DNA of 37,168 nt from Oxalobacter formigenes (GTDB lineage: Bacteria > Pseudomonadota > Gammaproteobacteria > Burkholderiales > Burkholderiaceae_D), in the NCBI GenBank assembly GCA_019424645.1, contig JAHYZB010000086.1, forward strand, positions 1 to 37,168. The letters run 5' to 3'. Positions within the stretch are counted from its first letter, which is position 1; every line of letters starts with the position of its first letter. Positions 7,509 through 16,249 of the stretch are shown here, in pieces. Below the pieces are notes generated by a model. It ran no database searches. It was given only the letters and a program-made list of their open reading frames with translations, and had not been told where the DNA came from. The position numbers and the translations under genes are program-made.

Positions 7509-8489
7509 TTAACGACGGTTTCGATGAGGTTTCAGAACGGGACCGACGGCCTTGCCAACAGGTTTGCCGGTTTTCCTGATGGTAAGCCCCGGCTTTTCCT
7601 GTGAAAAATGATCCCATGCCACGCCTGATACGGAAGCGATGATTTTTTCGGTATCCATCATGGACATTTTGGAGCCGGAAATCAGCACGCTGATGAACAC
7701 GGGATTGCCATCCGGCAGGAGGATGATGCCGACGTCATTGACGGTGGAACCGTCTTTGGGTGAATAATCGCTGGTGCCGGTTTTGTGGACCAGCTGTGTT
7801 CCGGCCGGGAGTGGAGAGCGCAAACGTCCCGGTGCCGTTACCGAGTCCCGCATGGCCGTCCATAAAAATTCCTGGCTGTCGGGTTTCAACAGTTTGCCGT
7901 CGTGAAAAAGCCGCAGCAATCGGGTCGTGGCGGCCGGGGTGGCCCAGTTTTTGTGCTGCGCGTCCTTTTCGGCATGCATTTCCTGCTCATTGACGGCGAT
8001 CTGCATGTCGCTAATGCCGAGGCTTTTGATGTATTGATCGACCGCTTGCGGGCCCCCGACCAGACGCAGCAGGATGTCGCAGCCGTTATTGTCTGAAGCG
8101 GCGACGGTTTCTTTCAGGATCTCGCGAATGGAAACGGCTGCGTTTCCATCAGGGTATTTCTCTCTTAACGGACTGTGGGTATTGGGCAAAAGGTCTGCCG
8201 GTTTCAGAAGAAGTGTTTCGTCGAGGTTTATTTTGCCTTTGTCGACCTGATCAAGAACAGCCAGCGCGACGGGGAACTTGAAGACGCTTTGCATGGGAAA
8301 ACGGGTGTTTTCATTGAACCCGGCGTATTGGTGGGAGTCGAAACCTTCGATGACGACACCGATTTCAGCCTGTTTGTCTTTAACGATGGCGTCAATGTTT
8401 TCCTGGAGCGGGCTGGCCAGACACGAAGCCGTGACGAGGGTGAATGATGCCAGCAGGGTGGACAGGGACAAAGCAAGGAATTTTTTCAT
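7509..8489 (-). CDS. Class A beta-lactamase, PER/CfxA-like (subclass A2), second copy
   Basis: 326 aa, with a Sec signal (MKKFLALSLSTLLASFTLVT, cleavage probably after ASCLA). Motifs: S68-V-F-K71, S132-D-N134, E168 (Glu166 equivalent) in N-E-Q-E-M-H, and K236-T-G238. As in its neighbour, Gln precedes the active Ser and a His is four residues after the catalytic Glu. All residues needed for an acylation/deacylation cycle are present. Unlike its neighbour it has a basic C-terminal tail of about 24 residues (KTGKPVGKAVGPVLKPHRNRR), outside the normal fold. The 231-bp gap to the next enzyme gene suggests separate or only partly shared transcription. No AmpR-type regulator lies next to them. Confidence 0.92.
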   Translation of the reverse strand: MKKFLALSLSTLLASFTLVTASCLASPLQENIDAIVKDKQAEIGVVIEGFDSHQYAGFNENTRFPMQSVFKFPVALAVLDQVDKGKINLDETLLLKPADLLPNTHSPLREKYPDGNAAVSIREILKETVAASDNNGCDILLRLVGGPQAVDQYIKSLGISDMQIAVNEQEMHAEKDAQHKNWATPAATTRLLRLFHDGKLLKPDSQEFLWTAMRDSVTAPGRLRSPLPAGTQLVHKTGTSDYSPKDGSTVNDVGIILLPDGNPVFISVLISGSKMSMMDTEKIIASVSGVAWDHFSQEKPGLTIRKTGKPVGKAVGPVLKPHRNRR

Positions 8490-8660
8490 TGGGCGTTCGT
8501 CTTTTTTCTTTATACTTGTTCAGGTTGAGGGGAAAAGTAACGGGGGTGATCCTGATCCTTTCGGGATGAAAGCACAGTCTGTAAAAAAAACGGATTTTAC
8601 CTGCTAACAGCCCGGCTCATGACCGAATGAATCATATTTTTACAATTTACGGAGCCAATC

Positions 8661-9122
8661 ATGCAATTTTCGATAGCCTCGCCAGCCGATTACGGGCAAA
8701 TGGCTCGCCTGTACCGGGTGTATGCCACAGAAGAAAATGATTCGCCGGAGTTCAACGAGGATGAATTCATCAGGCGTTTTTACGCTTTCCTTGAAACGTA
8801 CATGGGAGTGGATTACGTCTGCTGGATCGCCAGCGAGGCCGGGCGCGTCGTTTCAGTCGTTTATATCGGCATGCTGGAAAAAATGCCATCCTTCTCAGAA
8901 GAACGTTTGCGTATAGGTTATGTCGCGCATGTCTTTACCTTGCCCGCTTACCGCAATCGGGGAATTGCTGCCGGGTTAATGGATACTGTTCAGGACTGGG
9001 CGAGAACGCAGTCTTTTGAAACGCTTTTTGTTTTGCCGGGTGAAAAATCCGTTCCTTTTTTCGAGCGTCAGGCTTTCGCCGCCGACGATACCATCATGGG
9101 ATATTCGTTCAGGAAAGAGTGA
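8661..9122 (+). CDS. GNAT-family N-acetyltransferase
   Basis: 153 aa, a single GNAT domain. A GGAG box six bases upstream fixes the start. The fold is visible as YVAHVFTLPAYRNRGIAAGL (strand 4 plus the R-x-x-G-x-A acetyl-CoA loop, residues about 92-112), followed by WARTQSFETLFVLPGEKSVPFFERQAF, where the F-F-E-R-x-x-F element is typical of the C-terminal half. Substrate unknown. It is monocistronic, divergent from the beta-lactamase genes, and ended by a terminator overlapping its stop. Confidence 0.87.
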   Translation: MQFSIASPADYGQMARLYRVYATEENDSPEFNEDEFIRRFYAFLETYMGVDYVCWIASEAGRVVSVVYIGMLEKMPSFSEERLRIGYVAHVFTLPAYRNRGIAAGLMDTVQDWARTQSFETLFVLPGEKSVPFFERQAFAADDTIMGYSFRKE

Positions 9123-9142
9123 AAAACGGTTGATCCGTTTTT
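9122..9142. terminator. A/T-flanked hairpin at the end of the GNAT gene
   Basis: AAAAACGG/CCGTTTTT with a 5-nt loop. The outer pairs are A:T and the right arm doubles as the T-run, so it can act in both directions. Confidence 0.55.
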
Positions 9143-9472
9143 GAAAAGCGAACGGAAATCCGGCGAAAAAGTCAAAAATCAGAACATCGCTCAGACATAA
9201 AACGGTCTGCATGATGTTTTTTAATCATTTTTTCTCCTTTTTTGCCTGTTTATTGGGCAAAAACGTCACAAATGTGCCATAAATGTCCGAAGATGGTCTG
9301 AAACAGGCGTATAAGTATAGATGGATATCGTTATGTGGAAATGTTTTTGTTGTCGAAATGAATCCGTTTCCTTCAAAGCGTTCTCCCGATGAATCATGCC
9401 GGACGGCATGTCGTCGATGTCTGTTTACGAGTACAGGGCGCCTCGCGTCCGAAGGGAATGAAAGGAGTTTAT
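9143..9472. other. Intergenic region upstream of the small unknown gene
   Basis: About 330 bp without a credible gene. Close to the downstream gene a short palindrome CATGCCGGACGGCATG lies around 9397-9412, a possible leader hairpin. Promoter elements could not be assigned with confidence. Confidence 0.3.
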
Positions 9473-9889
9473 ATGAGTGCATTTTTCGAAGGTTTTCTGG
9501 CAGGGCTTGCCGATCCGAGGGCGACCAAAGGGGTTACCCAGGCAGGCAGTGCTTTTTACGACTGGTTTAAGGGCGAGCAGCAAAAAAACAAAATGGATGC
9601 CGATTTCAATGATGCCATGCGTGATTATCAGGCACCGGAGCCTCCGGGTTCCAGATCGAATCCGTTCGGCTATTTTGACAAGGGGACACCGGCTCCTGCT
9701 GAAGGTAATCCCCAGCAGGGAGCCGACCGTGCCCAGATCGAGTCGGAAAAAATGCTGAAGCATCTGGAACAGGGTATCCAGAAGTTTATGGACAGCGGCA
9801 ATCCGAGAAATAATCCGCAGCAGTATTTCAACGGGCAAGTCGTGCCGAAAGGGCAGCATGTCAATCCGACATACGACCGTCGCAGATAA
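9473..9889 (+). CDS. Small Gln/Asn/Pro-rich protein of unknown function
   Basis: 138 aa from the ATG at 9473, which has a clear GGAG box five bases upstream. An open extension to 9389 has no such signal. The N-terminus (MSAFFEGFLAGLADPRATK) is mildly hydrophobic. The middle and end are polar and probably disordered (QAPEPPGSRSNPFGYFDKG, then QQGADRAQIESEKMLKHLEQ, a short helix, then NPRNNPQQYFNG). There is no signal peptide, membrane segment or familiar motif. It stands alone and is closed by a strong terminator. I do not recognise the family. Its low-complexity style recalls the N-terminal part of the 678-aa protein at 14123, but no direct similarity is claimed. Confidence 0.7.
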   Translation: MSAFFEGFLAGLADPRATKGVTQAGSAFYDWFKGEQQKNKMDADFNDAMRDYQAPEPPGSRSNPFGYFDKGTPAPAEGNPQQGADRAQIESEKMLKHLEQGIQKFMDSGNPRNNPQQYFNGQVVPKGQHVNPTYDRRR

Positions 9890-9983
9890 AGGCTTCAAGG
9901 GTCTTTGGCCTTTGAACGCCTGAGTTTTTCCATTGGTATCTGATGTGACTCATTCCGGGGTACTTCCGGTTTTTCAATGGCAT

Positions 9984-10013
9984 AAAGCCGGTGAATCATT
10001 CACCGGCTTTTTT
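9984..10013. terminator. Strong bidirectional intrinsic terminator
   Basis: Near-perfect palindrome AAAGCCGGTGA/TCACCGGCTTT with a short loop and six T on the + strand. The A-run on the left gives T on the other strand, so it serves both the small gene (+) and the TerC-CBS gene (-). Confidence 0.92.
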
Positions 10014-10118
10014 GTGGACAAAAGAAAAGCCAACTTTTTCCGTGCAATGTTTTGATGGAAAGTTCTCCGAAACACGGCTATGTATTCCGGGTTGGAGAAA
10101 ATCAGGCAGGCAAGCCGC

Positions 10119-11681
10119 TCATTCGTCTTCCGCGTGCGGTTTTTCAACGCGGGTTACGCGTACTTTCACGATGCGGCGTCCATCCATTTCGGTGACTTCG
10201 AAACGGTAGCCGTTATATTCGAATGATTGTCCGGCATGGGGAACCGTTCCGAACCGTTCGAGCAGGAACCCGTTGATGGAAGAATATTCCTGATCGTCAT
10301 CGACGAGACCGTCCGTTCCCAATACCTGCTCGGCCGTATAAAGGTCTGTCGCTCCCTCGATTTCCCAGACGCCGTCTTCCAGTTCCTGCACGGAAGGCTG
10401 TTCGTCTTCGTCCGGGAATTCCCCGGCAATGGCTTCAAGGATGTCGATTGGTGTCAGAAGGCCTTCGATCGTGCCGTATTCATCGGCCACCAGCGCGATC
10501 TGGCCGCGGGATGTCTTGAAAAGGTCCATTGCCTGCAAGACGCCAGCAGATTCCGGCATGACGATAGCCTCGCGCAGGCTGAATTCGGCATTGATCTTTC
10601 CATAGGTGTGCAAGTCGTCCATCAGGTCCTGTGCACGGGCAACGCCTAAAATATTGTCCAGTTTGCCACGACAGACCGGGAAAAAACTGTGGGGTGTGTT
10701 GCGTAACTGTTCCTGTATGCTTTCGGACGTGTCGTCCAGATCGACCCATGACACGTCGTTTCTCGGTGTCATGATGGAACGGATCGAGCGTTCGCCCAGC
10801 GTCAGAACGCCGGTGACCATATTGCGTTCTTCTTCACCAAAGACAGGCGCTTCGTCAATGACTGTTTTTTCGTCCGGTTCAAGTTCTCGCGGCTCGGAGC
10901 GCGATTTGCCTCCCAAAAGGCGCAGGACAGCATCGGCGGTACGGTCGCGCAAGGGGATTTGCGCCATATGCTTCATGAAATTGTGCTGCGCGATCTGGTT
11001 GAACATTTCGATCAGTATCGAGAAGCCGATACAGGCATAGAGATAGCCCTTCGGAATATGGAAGCCGACGCTTTCCGCAATCAGCGACAGGCCGATCATC
11101 AGCAAGAATGACAGGCAGAGCACGACCACGGTCGGGTGTTTGCCGACGAATTCGGTCAGGGGGCGGGATGCCCAGACCATGATGAGCACGGCAATAATGA
11201 CGGCTGCCATCATGACGGGCAGGTGGCTGACGATACCCACGGCGGTAATGACGGAGTCCAGCGAGAAAATGGCGTCAAGAATGACGATCTGGGTCACGAC
11301 AACCCAGAAGCTCGGGAATACCCTCGATTCATCCTGATGGTGAGGACGGCCTTCCAGCCGTTCATGCAATTCCGTCGTGGCCTTGAAAAGCAGGAATACA
11401 CCACCGATCAACAGGATCAGGTCCCGTCCGGAAAGGGAGACGTTATAGATGGTAAACAGAGGCCGCGTCAGCGTCACCATCCATGACAGAAGCGACAGCA
11501 TGCCCAGACGCATGATCATGGCAAGGATCAGGCCGGTCAGACGGGCACGGTTTCTTTCTTTCGGTGGGAGCTTATCGGCCAGGATGGCGATAAAGACGAG
11601 GTTATCAATGCCCAGGACGACTTCAAGGACGACCAGGGTCAGCAAACCGATCCAGATAGCCGGATCAAATAACCATTCCAT
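10119..11681 (-). CDS. TerC-family membrane protein with CBS pair and CorC/HlyC C-terminal domain
   Basis: 520 aa, resembling the YoaE/YegH type. Residues 1-240 form a TerC-type bundle of about seven helices with acidic membrane motifs (VVLGIDNLVFIAIL, then ILDAIFSLDSVITAVG) thought to bind metal ions. Residues about 290-420 are a CBS pair (RSIRSIMTPRNDVSWVDLDD, and REAIVMPESAGVLQAMDLFK with ADEYGTIEGLLTPIDILEAI). The last 90 residues form the CorC/HlyC transporter-associated domain (YSSINGFLLERFG). Likely role: inner-membrane metal-ion export or co-translational metalation of exported enzymes, gated by nucleotide binding to CBS, though the exact substrate is unknown. No good ribosome-binding site precedes the ATG. 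Confidence 0.9.
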   Translation of the reverse strand: MEWLFDPAIWIGLLTLVVLEVVLGIDNLVFIAILADKLPPKERNRARLTGLILAMIMRLGMLSLLSWMVTLTRPLFTIYNVSLSGRDLILLIGGVFLLFKATTELHERLEGRPHHQDESRVFPSFWVVVTQIVILDAIFSLDSVITAVGIVSHLPVMMAAVIIAVLIMVWASRPLTEFVGKHPTVVVLCLSFLLMIGLSLIAESVGFHIPKGYLYACIGFSILIEMFNQIAQHNFMKHMAQIPLRDRTADAVLRLLGGKSRSEPRELEPDEKTVIDEAPVFGEEERNMVTGVLTLGERSIRSIMTPRNDVSWVDLDDTSESIQEQLRNTPHSFFPVCRGKLDNILGVARAQDLMDDLHTYGKINAEFSLREAIVMPESAGVLQAMDLFKTSRGQIALVADEYGTIEGLLTPIDILEAIAGEFPDEDEQPSVQELEDGVWEIEGATDLYTAEQVLGTDGLVDDDQEYSSINGFLLERFGTVPHAGQSFEYNGYRFEVTEMDGRRIVKVRVTRVEKPHAEDE

Positions 11682-11950
11682 AGATATTTAAAGGATCAAT
11701 ATAACAATCAGTATTATCGCAAAAAATCGGGGATCGTGAACAGATGAATTTGTTTTTCAGTCAAATCAGGCAAATTAATCACGAAGTCTGGCTGATTTGT
11801 ATTTGAAATCACTTGAGTTTGTTCAATTTCTTTTATCTTTGCTGTTTTTCACAATGGATTCATATGAACGGATTTGTTTTGTCTTGTTGAATGCTCACGT
11901 CGATGCCAGAATAATCCGGGAGAATGTCAGGATGATGACGAAAGGGAAAA

Positions 11951-12448
11951 ATGGAAGCACATGCATTGATCGAACGGTTTGAACTGGTGGCGCATCCCGA
12001 GGGAGGGTATTACCGGGAAAGTTACCGTAGCGTTGACCTTATTGCGCAATCTGCCTTGCCGGAGCGGTTTACCGGCAGCCGCCACTTTTCGACGGCCATC
12101 TATTTCCTGCTTGAAAAAGGGCAGTATTCCCACCTTCATCGCATCCATTCCGATGAGATCTGGCATTTTTATCTGGGAGGCCCTCTGAGGCTGGCCATGA
12201 TCCATCCGGATGGCAAAACGGATGAAGTGATCCTCGGGCAGGATATCGGGGCGGGGCAGCTCCTTCAATACGTCGTACCGGCGGGTGTCTGGTTCGGTGC
12301 GACGCCATGCGCAGGCACGGATTTTTCATTTGTCGGATGCACTGTTGCGCCCGGTTTCGATTTCGCCGATTTTGAAATGGGAAAGAGAGAATCGCTGGAA
12401 TCCGCTTATCCGAAGGCATCGGCGTGTATCAGGGAATTCGGGATGTGA
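11951..12448 (+). CDS. Cupin superfamily protein, DUF985 (Cupin_5)
   Basis: 165 aa, full family length. An AAAGGG box precedes the ATG. The DUF985 signature is easy to see: L-x-x-H-P-E-G-G-Y-Y-R-E-S-Y near residue 15, then STAIYFLLEKGQYSHLHRI, SDEIWHFYLGGPL, and the second barrel half with VPAGVWFGA and FVGCTVAPGFDF. The His and Glu residues of the S-H-x-H-x-x-x-S-D-E-x-W-H element would bind a metal. The enzymatic role is not established. It is a single gene between the TerC-CBS gene (divergent) and the LysR regulator. Confidence 0.9.
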   Translation: MEAHALIERFELVAHPEGGYYRESYRSVDLIAQSALPERFTGSRHFSTAIYFLLEKGQYSHLHRIHSDEIWHFYLGGPLRLAMIHPDGKTDEVILGQDIGAGQLLQYVVPAGVWFGATPCAGTDFSFVGCTVAPGFDFADFEMGKRESLESAYPKASACIREFGM

Positions 12449-12738
12449 CGTGGAAGCTGATTTGACTCTCCTGATTTGAAAAGTATGGTTATCGCCTGAT
12501 TTCATGCATGTGTCCGTTTCCGGAATGATCCCTTGAAAGATCGCCGTTATCCGAAATAGCCTGTCATTATCATTTTCCGCATGAAACCCGGCAGCCCTGT
12601 TTCAATCCTGTCCTTGTCCAATATGGTAAAAAAGGCGCTTGCTTTTTCCTGACCGGATAAGCCCGTCTTATTGAAATTACAAAAACGGATGTTTATCATA
12701 TGTTCCATGATGATATCGGATAATTGAGACAGTACTTC

Positions 12739-13605
12739 ATGGACAAGAACATTCAGAAATATCAGGCTTTCATCAAGGCCGTGGAATATGGAAGCTTCAC
12801 GAAAGCGGCCGAAGTGCTGTTTTATTCCCAGTCGGGCATCAGCCGCATGATCAGCGATCTGGAAAGCGAATGGAATGTGACGCTTCTGGAGCGAAACCGC
12901 GCCGGAGTCAAGCTGACGTCCGAAGGGCTGAAGCTCTTGCCTTTTGCGAAAAGCGTTTGCGAACAATACCGGAAATTGCAGATGGAAGTGGATGAACTCA
13001 ACGGGCTTCAATCCGGCCTGATCCGGATCGGCACCTTTTCCAGCGTGGCGACGCACTGGCTGCCGAACATTATCCGGGCATTTCAGAAAGATTATCCAAA
13101 CATCGATTACGAGCTTTTGCCCGGGGATTATGCGGAAATCGAAGGCTGGATCGAGGAGGGGCGGGTCGATTGCGGGTTTGTGCTCTTGCCGACCCATCCG
13201 GATTTTGAAACGGTTTTCATGGAACAGGACCGTTTCCTGGCTGTCTTGCCGGAAAACCATCCTCTGGCAGAGTATGAACGTGTCCCGGTGGCCGCACTGT
13301 GCGAAGAACCATTCATTTTGCTGGAAAAAGGGGCCAATGACGACGTGTCGGAAATATTCAGGCAAGCCAGATTGATCCCGAAAGTACGTTATACCCTGTG
13401 GGACGACTACGCCATCATGTCTATGGTGGAAAGCGGCCTTGGCGTCAGCATCCTGCCGGAGCTGATTTTGAAACGTATCCCTTACCGGGTTGTCACGAAA
13501 GAGCTGGACGTTCCCGCCTGCCGCAATATCAGCCTTGCCCTGAAAGAGACCAAAACGGCGTCCGTCGCTGTCCGGCGGTTTCTGGATTATTTACCGTACC
13601 GGTAA
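12739..13605 (+). CDS. LysR-family transcriptional regulator
   Basis: 288 aa from the ATG at 12739; a TTG at 12724 is an in-frame alternative with no better ribosome-binding site. The N-terminal winged HTH (residues about 5-65) shows the standard LysR pattern: YQAFIKAVEYGSFTKAAEVL, SQSGISRMISDLE, WNVTLLERNRAGVKLTSEG. A linker helix follows, then the periplasmic-binding-protein-like effector domain (LIRIGTFSSVATHWLPNII ... FILLEKGANDDV ... VESGLGVSILPELIL). No divergent target gene is evident within 290 bp upstream, so the regulon cannot be inferred from context. Confidence 0.93.
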   Translation: MDKNIQKYQAFIKAVEYGSFTKAAEVLFYSQSGISRMISDLESEWNVTLLERNRAGVKLTSEGLKLLPFAKSVCEQYRKLQMEVDELNGLQSGLIRIGTFSSVATHWLPNIIRAFQKDYPNIDYELLPGDYAEIEGWIEEGRVDCGFVLLPTHPDFETVFMEQDRFLAVLPENHPLAEYERVPVAALCEEPFILLEKGANDDVSEIFRQARLIPKVRYTLWDDYAIMSMVESGLGVSILPELILKRIPYRVVTKELDVPACRNISLALKETKTASVAVRRFLDYLPYR

Positions 13606-14122
13606 GCTTTTTCAGTCCGGTTGCGGGTTTGTTCATATTAAGAGTGAAACCGACTGCGTCAATTTTTCATGATGCGGAGATTTTTGCTTTTTAGACACAT
13701 TTCTTTGGCGCAACAGTCAAAAATATCCTGCCGGGTCACGTCTTGTCACCAATCCGGAAATTAATCCCGTTTATGCACGAAACCTGTGGACAAGGTAGTG
13801 GAGAACACTGTGAAGAGCCTGCATCCATGCGGCACGGATGAGGACTGCCTTTTTTTTGGGCAAACAAGGCTCCTGCACGAGAGAAAAACGCTTGTAGCAC
13901 GACTCGTTGAACGCTCCGTTTTCATCCCTTCCATATTCCTCCAAAACCGGACAGCTTTCACGCTTGTCCCTATTTCTCAAACCGTTATATGATAAGACCA
14001 TTTAAGGTCTTTTTTGTGGTGCTGGGTGTTATTTGAAACCATGAAATTGAATTATAAACGGGATAAGAAAATGAATGGAAAGCATTATTTCATTTATTTG
14101 GAATTGAAAGGAAAAACCGGAA
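13606..14122. other. Intergenic region between LysR gene and the 678-aa protein gene
   Basis: 517 bp with no convincing gene. It contains an intrinsic terminator at 13994-14015 and, upstream of 14123, an AT-rich stretch with TTGAAA (14033-14038) and TATAAA (14053-14058) only 14 bp apart, a poor promoter match. Short open frames exist on both strands (for example 13786-13992 +, 13771-14001 -) without family features or ribosome-binding sites. Confidence 0.4.
13994..14015 (+). terminator. Intrinsic terminator with no obvious gene in front
   Basis: AAGACC/GGTCTT stem with a 6-nt loop, followed by a T-run to 14015. It lies almost 390 bp past the LysR stop, so it may end a long 3' UTR or a small RNA. 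Confidence 0.75.
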
Positions 14123-16159
14123 ATGGCTAAAGAATGGGGATTTGAAGATGATGAGGAAAATGACGCAAGCGGACTGAACCAGCCGAAAAAAATGGCAAGG
14201 GCAAACCCGATTATCGGTACCGTCAAAAAATATGCGGACAATCTGGGCAATATGCTGGAACAGACAGGCGGTGGTGATGGCGCACCCTTACCACTTTTGC
14301 CGGAGTCAGCGAATAAGGAAAACACTCAGGGTTCGAAAAAACCATTGATTTCCCTTGATCCCGATCCGGTTGTCACGCGTACTGTTCCGGCTCCGCACAT
14401 GACGGAACAGGAGAAGAGGGACGACAACCTGTTAAAAGACAGAATGCTTTTTCCTGACAGATCTTTCAGGAATATGGGCAACGGTATCATCGTGCCCGGC
14501 GCGGGAACGGGCGATGAGAGAATGGCTATCTCGGGTGCAAAAACAGGAGATGAGGGAATAGTCATTGTCCCCAAACCGGATATTGGGGGCGACAAAATGC
14601 CCGTTGTGCCCAATCGCCTGAACGGTAAGACGGGCAATCCAAATGGGCCGAACGGCCAAAAAAATGAAGAAGGGCAGCCTGATGGTGCGGCCATTGGTGC
14701 GGAAAGCGCCAATTTGCCCGATTTGTCGCTGTTTTTCGGGAATAAGGGTATCTCGCCTGAGAAACCGGACGGTCAGGCAAACCGTTTTACTCCCGTCACA
14801 ACCGGTACTGCCAGCAAGGCCAACATGACCCGTACCGCCAATACGGCCATCAATTTGGAACATGCCGACCCGATGTACTGGCTGGTTGAAAAAGAATCCG
14901 AAAATTATATTGCGAGCAACGAAAAAATCCTGAATCGCCTGTTCGTCCAGAACTCAGATATGGCAAAGGGGCTTGCAGACGTAAAAAACGCCAGATTCGA
15001 TCCTGAAGGCCTCAGCTGGTACGGCAAGGAACAAAGGGAATTGATGCAGGCGCTGATGAGCGCCCACATCGGTGTCGCCCATTCAACATTCGATCCCGTC
15101 ATGGCGCAGAAACAGGCCTATCCGTTTCTGAACCGGCTCTACAATGCATCTGTCGCTTCTGCAGGAGGCGATTTGTCGGGAATTTCACAGGGAAGCTTTT
15201 CACTTGATACATTGAACGAACAGGTCAAAACGCATTTGCAAAATGGTTCACAGCCTGATTTGCGATTTTCGCAAACCGTCGCAAACGCCATGAACAGTCT
15301 GGACAATACGGCCTATGGAAGGGTGACCAAAAACTTCATGGCCAGCGTCCACCGGGGCATGGTCAACCTCACTGAAAATTCGCTCAATACCGCCTTGACG
15401 ATCATATCCTCCGCACCGCCACCGGAAACGGCCATGTTCCATTACCAGCAAATGTATATCGCACACGGCAACGATACCGCCGGCATGGCACGTGAACTGG
15501 AAAACATGACCGGCTTTACGGGAAAACTTCAGGAAAGCATCTCCGGAGAAGCCGCGCGAGTCAAGGGCTTGTACGCGGGCATGCGTAGCGATGACTACAA
15601 CCGTCTGGAATGGCTGACATTGAATCCCGGGCAAGCCGCATGGATGAGGCCGGACAAAATGACAGGCGATCTGTTCGAAAAACTTGTACCTGCCATGCTG
15701 GGAATGAAAGGCGTATCAAAAGTGGGGGAAGGCATGAACCTGGCGAAAAAAGGAGACATGTTCATCAAGGGAAGTGTCGCCGTCAACACCGGGTACCGGA
15801 ACGCCTACATGGCGACCAAAAGAGACATGCTGGCCAACTACGACAAAATAGACCGTGACCCGGACTACATCCGGTACCGTCAGGAATCACAGGTAACCGA
15901 AGCCAGAGCGAAAGAAATCTACGTGGAAGCGAAATCGAGACAAAGCGGAGTACAGGCGGGATTGTTGACACTGGTGACGTTTACGGGGACGACACTGTTC
16001 CGTCAGGCGACCGACACGGGAGCGGAGAATCCGGTGATCCAGTTGTTCAGACAGATCGTGGGAGCGCAGACGTCATCGATGGCAAAGGAGGCGTTTGGCG
16101 GGGCGAGAGAGGCATCGAAATCGAAATACTTTGAAAACAAAAAAGATATACAAGAGTGA
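14123..16159 (+). CDS. 678-aa effector-like protein with disordered N-terminus and exchangeable C-terminal module
   Basis: I do not recognise the family. The start has an AAGGA box upstream. There is no signal peptide. Residues 1-230 are polar, Gly/Pro/Asn-rich and repetitive (for example PNGPNGQKNEEGQPDG, GAGTGDE and GAKTGDE), probably disordered. Residues about 240-570 look helical and globular (SWYGKEQRELMQALMSAHIG, FMASVHRGMVNLTENSLNTA, AMFHYQQMYIAHGNDTAGMA). From about residue 593 (15899-16107) the DNA is identical over 209 bp to an orphan copy at 17486-17694. After GGAR at residue ~661 the last ~17 residues differ completely between the copies. A Sel1 gene with a signal peptide follows 90 bp later. 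Inference: a polymorphic secreted effector whose tip and partner gene form an exchangeable cassette. Alternatives are a phage internal virion (DNA-ejection) protein or a phage polyvalent protein. No catalytic motif was found. Confidence 0.75.
   Translation: MAKEWGFEDDEENDASGLNQPKKMARANPIIGTVKKYADNLGNMLEQTGGGDGAPLPLLPESANKENTQGSKKPLISLDPDPVVTRTVPAPHMTEQEKRDDNLLKDRMLFPDRSFRNMGNGIIVPGAGTGDERMAISGAKTGDEGIVIVPKPDIGGDKMPVVPNRLNGKTGNPNGPNGQKNEEGQPDGAAIGAESANLPDLSLFFGNKGISPEKPDGQANRFTPVTTGTASKANMTRTANTAINLEHADPMYWLVEKESENYIASNEKILNRLFVQNSDMAKGLADVKNARFDPEGLSWYGKEQRELMQALMSAHIGVAHSTFDPVMAQKQAYPFLNRLYNASVASAGGDLSGISQGSFSLDTLNEQVKTHLQNGSQPDLRFSQTVANAMNSLDNTAYGRVTKNFMASVHRGMVNLTENSLNTALTIISSAPPPETAMFHYQQMYIAHGNDTAGMARELENMTGFTGKLQESISGEAARVKGLYAGMRSDDYNRLEWLTLNPGQAAWMRPDKMTGDLFEKLVPAMLGMKGVSKVGEGMNLAKKGDMFIKGSVAVNTGYRNAYMATKRDMLANYDKIDRDPDYIRYRQESQVTEARAKEIYVEAKSRQSGVQAGLLTLVTFTGTTLFRQATDTGAENPVIQLFRQIVGAQTSSMAKEAFGGAREASKSKYFENKKDIQE
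15899..16107 (+). repeat. 209-bp direct repeat, copy 1 (module core)
   Basis: Identical by eye to 17486-17694 at an offset of 1587 bp. It encodes EARAKEIYVEAKSRQSG through AKEAFGGA in the 678-aa protein. The flanks diverge quickly on the right and after a few mismatches on the left. Recombination between the copies would remove the Sel1 gene at 16250 and fuse the second tip to the long protein. Confidence 0.95.
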
Positions 16160-16183
16160 AAAATTATTATCAAGATATATCAA

Positions 16184-16212
16184 TTCAAATTTAGTATACT
16201 TTACAATTTGAA
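16184..16212. promoter_or_regulatory. Inverted repeat around a -10-like TATACT upstream of the Sel1 gene
   Basis: TTCAAATT and AATTTGAA, perfect over 8 bp, flank a 13-nt spacer holding TATACT. It could be an operator over the Sel1 gene's own promoter, which would allow expression independent of the long upstream gene. Confidence 0.35.
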
Positions 16213-16249
16213 GTTAAGATTATAAAAATGAATTTACAAGGGCAACCTC

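Noticed and set aside
12547..12708. 53-codon minus-strand frame divergent from the LysR gene
   Set aside because: It has a start and would be placed like a LysR target, but there is no ribosome-binding site and no recognisable motif; it is probably chance.
13771..14001. Short frames on both strands between the LysR gene and the 678-aa gene
   Set aside because: No start signals, family features or codon pattern to prefer one; treated as intergenic.
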